A program made the translations under genes and the position numbers. From Branchiostoma floridae (taxonomy: Eukaryota; Chordata; Leptocardii; Amphioxiformes; Branchiostomatidae): DNA of 64,000 bases. The stretch is taken from NCBI RefSeq assembly GCF_000003815.2, contig NC_049985.1, positions 13,528,844 through 13,592,843 on the forward strand, written 5' to 3'. The first letter of the stretch is position 1; each line of letters begins with the position of its first letter. Positions 56,301 to 64,000 of this stretch are shown here, piece by piece. A model generated the notes under the pieces. That model was given only the letters and a program-made list of their open reading frames with translations. It searched no databases and was not told the DNA's origin.

Positions 56301-57429
56301 TTTCCTCAATCTTTAATATCACAAATCTAGAAATCTTCCCCAAGATTTGTCTTCTAACTAATCTAAGGGATTGTACATGTTATACAGAAACTGTCATTGT
56401 TTTATGAAATGTTTAACTAACACAGATAATTTTGTGTTGAACATGTTATGATTTACAAATTTGTAGCTTTCTTGGTTTAAAATCTTGAAGACCAAATAAT
56501 TCCTCTAGCTAGTACATGTATGTCAAATCAGGAAATACTGTATGGTAAATTCACCTTGTTATAAGGTAAAGCTATGGGAGCGTGAAATGCAGCTTTATAA
56601 TCATAAAGGTTGATTTAAAATCAATACCAAGCCCTAAACTTGGTCTTAAATGTCCGAGATGCTGCACTTGGTCCCTTGGAAGTGTTTGTGAAGAAATATT
56701 GATGACACACTGGCAGTTTTGTGGGTGTCATGAATTTCACAAAACTGACAGTTATCATCCGTCTCAAATGACATCCCCCACAATTCCTTGGGTACGTTTG
56801 CAAAAGGTAATCCGAGGGTCAGTGTCGGATGAAAAATTAACACAGACATGGCGTATCATAAGTCATCTTACAGCGCTGTTAAAGCTGTCTTATGTAGTTG
56901 CCTTAATTGCTACAAAGGGACCATTTATGCAGTTAAACCAATGGTCCATTTCCTGTTGCCTGTGCTACGATGTTATTGGCTAGAACCGCAAAGTGATTGG
57001 TGCCTTTAACTCTGACAGTTCCCATTACATTGCAGCCAAAATAGCAGCACATTTGATCAGGGTGGGCTCCCATGGAACCAAGACAAGTGGCTCTAGTATG
57101 GTCGAACATGGAAACGTGTGTTTGTCTGAAACAAGTAGTGTTGAATTAGGACATCATACGGACTTACAAACTCTTTTTTTACAAAGTTGTCTTGTTTTAA
57201 AAGTCTATATAAAGTCTAAGCCTGTAAATAGCGGGATTCTTTGAACGTAACAAATTTGTATTACGTCGATATTGTATTTTAAGTAGTAACTATTGACCCA
57301 TTGTTTTAATAATGTTCATAAAGTTTGTCTAATTGATGTATTTTGAATGGATCATGCTTGTAATATCCTCGCAATTCAGCCTTATAGGCTGCCAGGAGGA
57401 CTATTATGCATATTGCTCAATAAACCAGT

Positions 57430-57449
57430 CTACTACTACTACTACTACG
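57430..57449. repeat. (CTA)n microsatellite
   Basis: About six CTA units. Confidence 0.9.
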
Positions 57450-60400
57450 ACATGCTACACTTCTTATTCACAAGTCGTAAAGCTTTTTTTTTTGTCACAC
57501 AATCCTGAATTTATGGAGACCCCAACTAAAGAAGTAAAGCAAGAGTAAAGCCACAAAAACTAAGGCTTAGCTGGTTTTTCAAGAAGATGTTTCATGGCAT
57601 ACTTATTTTTTACAGCACTTTATGATTGTCTTATTTTCTTATTCTCGGTCTTCAACCATTACGTCTCTTGTTTTTATTGGTGTGAAATCTCTCGCATATC
57701 TTTACTCATTGCCTAAAAAAGTCAATACTTTCTTGATCCCATCTTCTTGGGAACATTTTAGAACAGTAATCATGCAGATCCTTTGATGCACACTATTCCA
57801 ATCATGATAATTAATTGCTGTGGGTTTAGCCTTCAGTGGAAGAGGGATGGTTGTTTTTACTGTAGTGTCACCTAGAGATAACCATCTTCCTCCATCCCAT
57901 TTATCCTTTCTTAGACCAGCCATCAATTATACAAGATGACGTGGAAGCTTCATAATTTATGTCTCTGACATTTCAGTTCTGCCTTGGTCATAAAGCCACT
58001 AACCAGATCAAGTCAATGTACTGTTTGATAAATGTTGTCACGTGATACAGGTCAAAAAACGGAAAGGAAACAGGTTATAACTGTGTGCCTTATTAGGCTT
58101 AGGAAAACAAATGTTCTGTTTCTCGTTACGTGGCCGACCCATAGCAATATCCTGCTGACCCAGCCTTCTTTTTTTGCTGGCAAGGGACATAAGATTTTTT
58201 ATCTGAGTGATGAAAATGTTGCAGAATGTTCTCTTTACTTCTGTTGTAATGGAAAATTGTATTCCTACTGTATATACATGTATCTGTATAATCAAAATGT
58301 AATACATGTACTAGTATTGAAAATGCCAATGTCCATGCATTTGCAGTTAAATTGTTTTTTATAGTATTTGTGGGTTACTTCGGCCAACATCTATTTCAAA
58401 AAAGAGAACATCCACCCAATCGGAAACACAAGATTAATTTCCCTTGTCCGTGTAAATAAAACTTGATTAACAGAATATAGGTCTTAAAAACACCTTTTTG
58501 ATTGGAATCTAGTTCCATTTGCCAAAGCGCTGTAGCGAAGAAGTTTCTTCAGATATAAACACAGGGGAAATACAGAAAGTATGTGCGGTAACAGCCTATA
58601 AAACCAACCAAATGGTCTTTCCTTTGAATTAGCAATAGTGTCCAATTGAATGCACCATATCTCTTCTTGCTATCCCATTTCCACAGAGTTATAGTTGTGT
58701 TACGGACAGCTAGAGTGTGGGCCAGCATACAGACCATCTAAGATTAGTACTTCACTGGGAAGGAATCCAGAGCTTGACAAGTATGACCCTGTCAAAGAAG
58801 GCTATCACTTTCCTTGGCAGGTCTCAGACATTGATTTCTTTTCTTTGAGAAAATACCGCCATATGGATGCAATTTCTCGATCGATCACTGCGACCCATAT
58901 CAAGAAGACTTAACATCCCTGCCAATATACTTCAGGTGAAGGCCTAAGGATGACTACTACTGAAGTACTGCTTCTACATTTGAACATTTAAGATCAAAGG
59001 AAAGCATTAAAAAACAGGGATAAAACAAATAAAGTTTTAACTGAACCAGTATTTTCTGGCCAAAGTGTTGATTGATATCAAGTGGACTGAATGGGTATTT
59101 GGCCCATAAAACATAGTTGCTGCAATATAGATTGGCCTGCTAGGGGGCAGGTCAGTCAGATTTGTCTACGGCTACTGGCATGAAAGCACTTTTCACTTGA
59201 GTCCCATTGTATAGAAAACCAAAAATAGAAAATGTACACGGCAAAGAGTCTGACATTACAGACTTTGCTTTATAATAATTGAAGATTCAACTGAAAGAAA
59301 AAACAAGCTCAACCTCTTTTTATTAGATGAATGCTAGATATTTAATCATGTGTGATGAAGATAGTTTAAGTCAGCAACAATTTGGAAGGTACGCTACCTC
59401 TGTGGTCCACCAGACACCATTTAAAAGTCTGAAACCTGAAAGACTTAGGTTTGGGTAACCATGTATATGGTACCTCCTTTGAAAGGAAAACAAACAAATG
59501 ATTTGGCAGGCTTTGAACCCGAACACAGCGCCGACTGATAAAGCATTCCTGCCACCCCACCTCATATTTACATAAACATGCCAAAACAAAGGGAATACAA
59601 AGGCTGGGGGTTTGTACCCACCACAGACACAGCTAGGCTTTCCCTCGCACAAACGCCCAGGTCACCCAGCCTTGTCTCTCCCTTTGACGGCAGTCTGGTG
59701 TAATCAGCGGCATGATTTTTACATTTTATTCACCGTAATTGTTGCCTATTGTTGTCTTTGACCCCTCCATTCACTTCTGAGCAACAGGTTAGCTACAATG
59801 GAGCCAGTGTCAACTAGACACCTGAGCAAGCATTGGACAGCGTCTGTCTACTAGATTGGAAAAAAATACCTCCAATATTACACGTCATTCAAAATATTCA
59901 TGACAGTGTATCATAAATTCATATATTTGTTCTGAGTTATGAAAATCTTTACAAGACGAGTCAGCTGCATTGTGTTGTACTGAAAAAAAATTGTCATACA
60001 TATTATCTTGTTGCTGTATGTCACCATTCATGAAGACGTGACAACTGAGATGTCCGGTACATTACATGTATGTCTACCCCACGCTTCACTACCCTTTGAA
60101 TAGCAAATGTGGGGCAAGCCCGTACAACCTGCCACCTTTAAAGCTGCCCGCTGCTATTCAAGCTTAATTGCCCGTCAACAGCCCCTCCCCCCTCCTATTG
60201 CATTGTCAGAAGGTGGCATATCTAAGGTCACCTGATGTAGCCAGCCTTTCTAGGGGATTTCCATGGCTGTACCCTGCTCAACATATCTACATGTAATGGG
60301 GATTTAATTGCAAGTGTACAACATTCAGTTATCAATCACCCACTCTACACAGACACGGTAATTCCACCGATGATCATTAACTGGCCGTGATATACAGCAC

Positions 60401-60921
60401 TCTGATAGGGAATGCCTCACTTGTGGATACAGAAGTTTCAGACTGTAGTTATTGTACTAAAGGGATTTGACATCCCGGTTATTTTGAGTGACATGAACTT
60501 TTTTAAGCATCAGTCATCATTTGCAGTCATGTGCACCTAAGTCTTCTTGTACATGCTCCCCCCACTCTAGTGATGATATCACAGACTGTCTCCAGGACCC
60601 ATCTCTTCATTTCAAGATGGAAATTATCTTCTTAAGACAGACAAAAATCTCCCCCCATCCCCAATGAAATTGATGAAAATATATATTCATAACCTAAAGA
60701 TGACAGATTTCACAAGGAAAATTAACAGCATGGCCTCCCATATAGAAGTAATGAGTGAGACAGAAAATAATTTAAAGCTGGAGACAGCTCCGTGATATCA
60801 GTTGGATAGCATATATTGTACCATGATGTGGTTGGTAATATGGTCACGTACTTGACATATTAAAGAGTGTTACAAAGCCACCAGATCTATGCAGTCATCA
60901 CCTCTGACGCACGCAACTGCA

Positions 60922-60939
60922 AAGAGAGAGAGAGAGAGA
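60922..60939. repeat. (GA)n microsatellite
   Basis: About nine perfect GA units. Confidence 0.9.
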
Positions 60940-61755
60940 TTTCTCATCACAATTTATCACAATACATTTTTTTCATCTCTTTTCATGTCACTCCAAGGTG
61001 TATTGATTTTGATATTTGATATGTTAGAAAAATGGTCCCACACAGAGTTCACACTTACTGCAGATATAACATTATTCATGTGTAGATGAAGTCTAGAAGC
61101 ATAGTTATATATGTAGTTGTTTTTTTTTTCATAGTTCTGTACTGGTTAAGTTTGAAACAAATGGTATGTGCATAGTGATACAGGATATCTTAACCCTCAT
61201 CATAAGAACAATGCCCACATTTCTATGGCAGACAGGTACTATGACATGTCCCACATGTCAATGGGAAAAGGTGGGTATCAGGTCATGTCCCAGGTCAGGT
61301 ATAATGAATGGAGGTGAGGGTACTTCCTCACTTACCTACTTAATTGGATTTTGTCTATGACCTTAGGTGACCTAGGGATAATGATACTACTAGTACTATG
61401 GTGGGGAGAGGATAGATATGGTACTGTAGATGCTTTGAAAAAGACGACTTGGCTAACTGTAAGCTTTTCGGAAGTGAAATTAGCAAGCATCTGTAACTGT
61501 AACCATCAGGGAGCCTCTGGGTTTTTTTTATATCCAAGACTAGTGCTTCAATACATGTACCTTTAATATTGTACTGTTCTCCATCCTTGCAACAACAATA
61601 TCAGATAGTTGTAGAGCCAAATTTGTTATCGCCAAGCACAGTAGAGGCATCTTTGCTGGATAGTTTAAAAGAACACATGCAGATAGATGTGCAGAAGTTA
61701 GGAGCGACAGGTCGTTCAATGTACCAGCTGCTGCCACACCACCTGCCTGCAAAGC

Positions 61756-61835
61756 TGGTGTGTTATGCCATAGGGTGGTTATACCAGCTATATACATGTA
61801 GATACAGATACAGATACAGATACAGATACAGATAA
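61756..61835. repeat. Repeat 3' end with (GATACA)n tail
   Basis: tgtgttatgccatagggtgg then ttataccagctatata, followed by five to six GATACA units. The first part resembles 25449-25500, so this is probably the end of a transposable element family with a simple-repeat tail. Confidence 0.65.
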
Positions 61836-64000
61836 GAAAAAAGTTTGCCAGAGCCAAGATCCTACATAACACTAACAATCATCACAAAAAGCAACTTCAA
61901 TATTGATAATCTGTCACACAGTGAGCCACCATTGCTAAGTAAAAGCTAAGATTTACAACAGGCTTTGTACCATAGGTAATAGCATTACCAAGCAATAATA
62001 TAAGGAGCATGATTATATGTATAATCCTTTTGTAAGCCTGTCTAAGTAATGTTCCTTCATTGAGTAATCCTCCATGCAGCTTCTAATGATGTGGATTTGA
62101 ATTGCAGTGGAATGCATACCATCTTGGAGGGTAGCCAAGTCGTTAAGGACAGGATGATAGTTGCTCATGCTTAGGTATCATTGCTGTTGTTGTTGTGTAA
62201 TGTAGGAACTTACCACTCTGATTTACCTTTTTGATGTTTAGTGGGTTTGAAATATAAGTGACAAGGTGCAGAGATTTTCCTTCTTTAATGTCTATGCTAA
62301 TTGATATTGATTATGGTGCCATGTTCCATGTAAGGTTGCTACAAGTAACATGTATACCTTTACACCATTTAAAAAGTGTCCCAAATTCATCAGGATATAC
62401 ATGTATTAGGCATTACTAAGCTGAGTTATTCAAGTGCTTATAGCTCTGCTACAATTATGTCATGGTCGAGGGTGAAGCATGATCGTTTTTCCCCAATTGA
62501 GAGATTGGAAAGTCATCTAATGGTGCATTAGTGTTAAAGAGTGACTCCATTGGGATTCTTTAGGTTTTCAAAGTGAAGAATAATTCTTAATGTTCAACCT
62601 TTCAACAAAAGGAATTCCCTGATAGACCATATTGCACTGGAAACCATGTCTCTGAACGATTTTCCCTACACTGCTATGGGGGCAGTGTCACACGATCATT
62701 AGCATATTGATAAGGAAGATTCTACTTGCTGATCAGTCTTTCTATTGACATCTGACAAACTGGTAATATGTTTCTTGTCGCCTTTTTGCCAGACATGCGA
62801 GACAACTGATAATTAGATAAGCAAAATGAATATTTGGGGCGCTTATTGATTACATGTTGCAAAACATGATATGTCCCAAGATATTGAGTGAGGTTAAGAT
62901 AGATGTAATTATCAGTTTACTGTCTCCAGTAATTTTCACCTTCGATGGATGCTTCCCGTTGGAGATAGCTGAGGTGAGAGCAAGTTATCAATTAGCAATG
63001 CAGCAGGTGTTTTTGTTGGGGGGGGGGGGGGATACAATGAAAAGCAATGATTAGGCTTGGAGCTTGGAAAATGCAAGTTATAGATTTTAAAAAATGAAAA
63101 GAAAAAAATTGAATGGACAGCCATTTTTCAGTCCAGTCCACATGCCATGGTATACTCCATGTATGTTTTTGCCAAGGTGTATTATAGCTTGTTGCACCAG
63201 GAAATGTTTCTTGTGCACAGTGCACAGTGTTCATCACCCAGAAGAGTTATCCGACTGTGATCTGATCCAGCTAACAGGTGCTCAGACTAGTGGAGCCAGA
63301 CTTAATCATTTCAGTTTTGTTTAGCAGGGCTGAAATTTTCTGCCAGACTGAAGAAATGTCAGATCACTGAGGAACACTTTTGTTTGGATTTGTAGGACAT
63401 ATGACACCGTAGAAAGCCACTGTGATGTAGACTATGTACACGTAGATCTAGGCTTCTATTCAAAAGAATATTATTGTTTTATCATCAAATGGTATTGGAT
63501 ATGTCACTGATATGATAGCAAAATGAATTTCTCACTGCTAATCAGGTTTTGCTCTCAGGAGGTTTGTATGGTGAGGGGAATTGATGAAAAGTCCAATCAA
63601 AGATATTGATCAGTCACTTTTGATGAAGAATGCCATCCTATACAAAACCTCAAAGGACAGAATGAAGCAGAAGACAAAATAAAAGGGCCACTGGAAAGAT
63701 AGGTACTGCAAATTCATTTACCTTCACTGTGGTTTTATCTATCAGTGTTGGAAAGGGAGTTTGAAATGATTTGTGATGAATTTGCAAAAGTGTGGTCACC
63801 TGGAAAATCTTAAGTATAAAACCATTGGGAAATGTTTCAAATTTTACAGTATAAAAAGCCTCTGAAAGCATGCATGAAACCCTGAGCCTGACCCTACATC
63901 TGCTTGCAATTGGAGATTAGACCAGGCTACAAACAGTTTACAGTTGCAGGGAGTGACAGACCTCTCCCTGACCACAGAGTGCCCCCAGCAGGGGTTGTTT

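Larger units (their letters stand above)
53360..64000. other. Right part without a supported gene
   Basis: No exon I can defend. A tRNA-like minus-strand segment lies near 55590-55640 (TAGCTCAAGAGG). A 134-codon open frame (stop included) at 56582-56983 has no recognisable domain. Small microsatellites are listed separately. Confidence 0.4.

Noticed and set aside
56582-56983. 133-residue plus-strand frame with several Cys and Trp
   Set aside because: No recognisable domain, no clear splice sites or promoter; this length is possible by chance in 64 kb.
61756-61835. Coding sequence ending in RYRYRYRYR
   Set aside because: The run is the translation of the (GATACA)n microsatellite tail of a repeat.

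Overview
The window looks like a piece of an invertebrate chordate nuclear genome, most likely a lancelet (Branchiostoma). This rests on short exons joined by GT-AG introns with consistent phases, an AT-leaning repeat-rich background, many short inverted-repeat elements that resemble amphioxus MITEs as I remember them, and a caspase of metazoan type. The species call is inference; no database was searched. Two runs of exactly 100 N (21871-21970 and 40642-40741) are scaffold gaps.

Three genes can be reconstructed. (1) Minus strand, 13247 down to 4344: a nine-exon gene for a predicted 991-residue Ser/Thr protein kinase. All eight introns keep phase. The kinase domain carries every core catalytic motif and sits between two unrelated 14-residue (42-bp) tandem repeat tails, one in the first exon and one in the last. 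(2) Minus strand, 20277 down to 15251: a seven-exon gene for a complete 317-residue short-prodomain caspase of executioner type. Its active-site motif is EACRG instead of QACRG. (3) Plus strand, 21173 onward: the first three exons (87 residues) of a small multi-pass membrane protein resembling the EXPERA/emopamil-binding family. It is transcribed divergently from the caspase across about 0.9 kb, and its remaining exons were not found.

Layout: 1-4343 holds an inverted repeat, a ~1.05-kb dispersed repeat and a 35-bp satellite of ~26 units just downstream of the kinase stop. 4344-13247 is the kinase gene, with an unusual amplification of one exon edge in intron 2 and a promoter-like block in intron 3. 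13248-15100 is the kinase promoter, a 39-bp minisatellite and a duplicated segment. 15251-20277 is the caspase gene, with a hAT-like MITE in intron 5, another MITE in intron 3 and a SINE-like segment in intron 1. 20278-21172 is the divergent promoter. From 23068 to 64000 I find no exon I can defend. This may be long introns of the EXPERA-like gene or intergenic DNA, and it holds MITEs, foldback elements, tandem duplications and copies of the dispersed repeat.

The kinase and caspase are same-strand neighbours and share the decamer ATTGGTCAGA (inverted CCAAT) upstream of their start codons, but nothing in the sequence shows that they act in one pathway. The most unusual items are the repeat-tailed kinase, the amplified splice-acceptor edge and the caspase active-site substitution.
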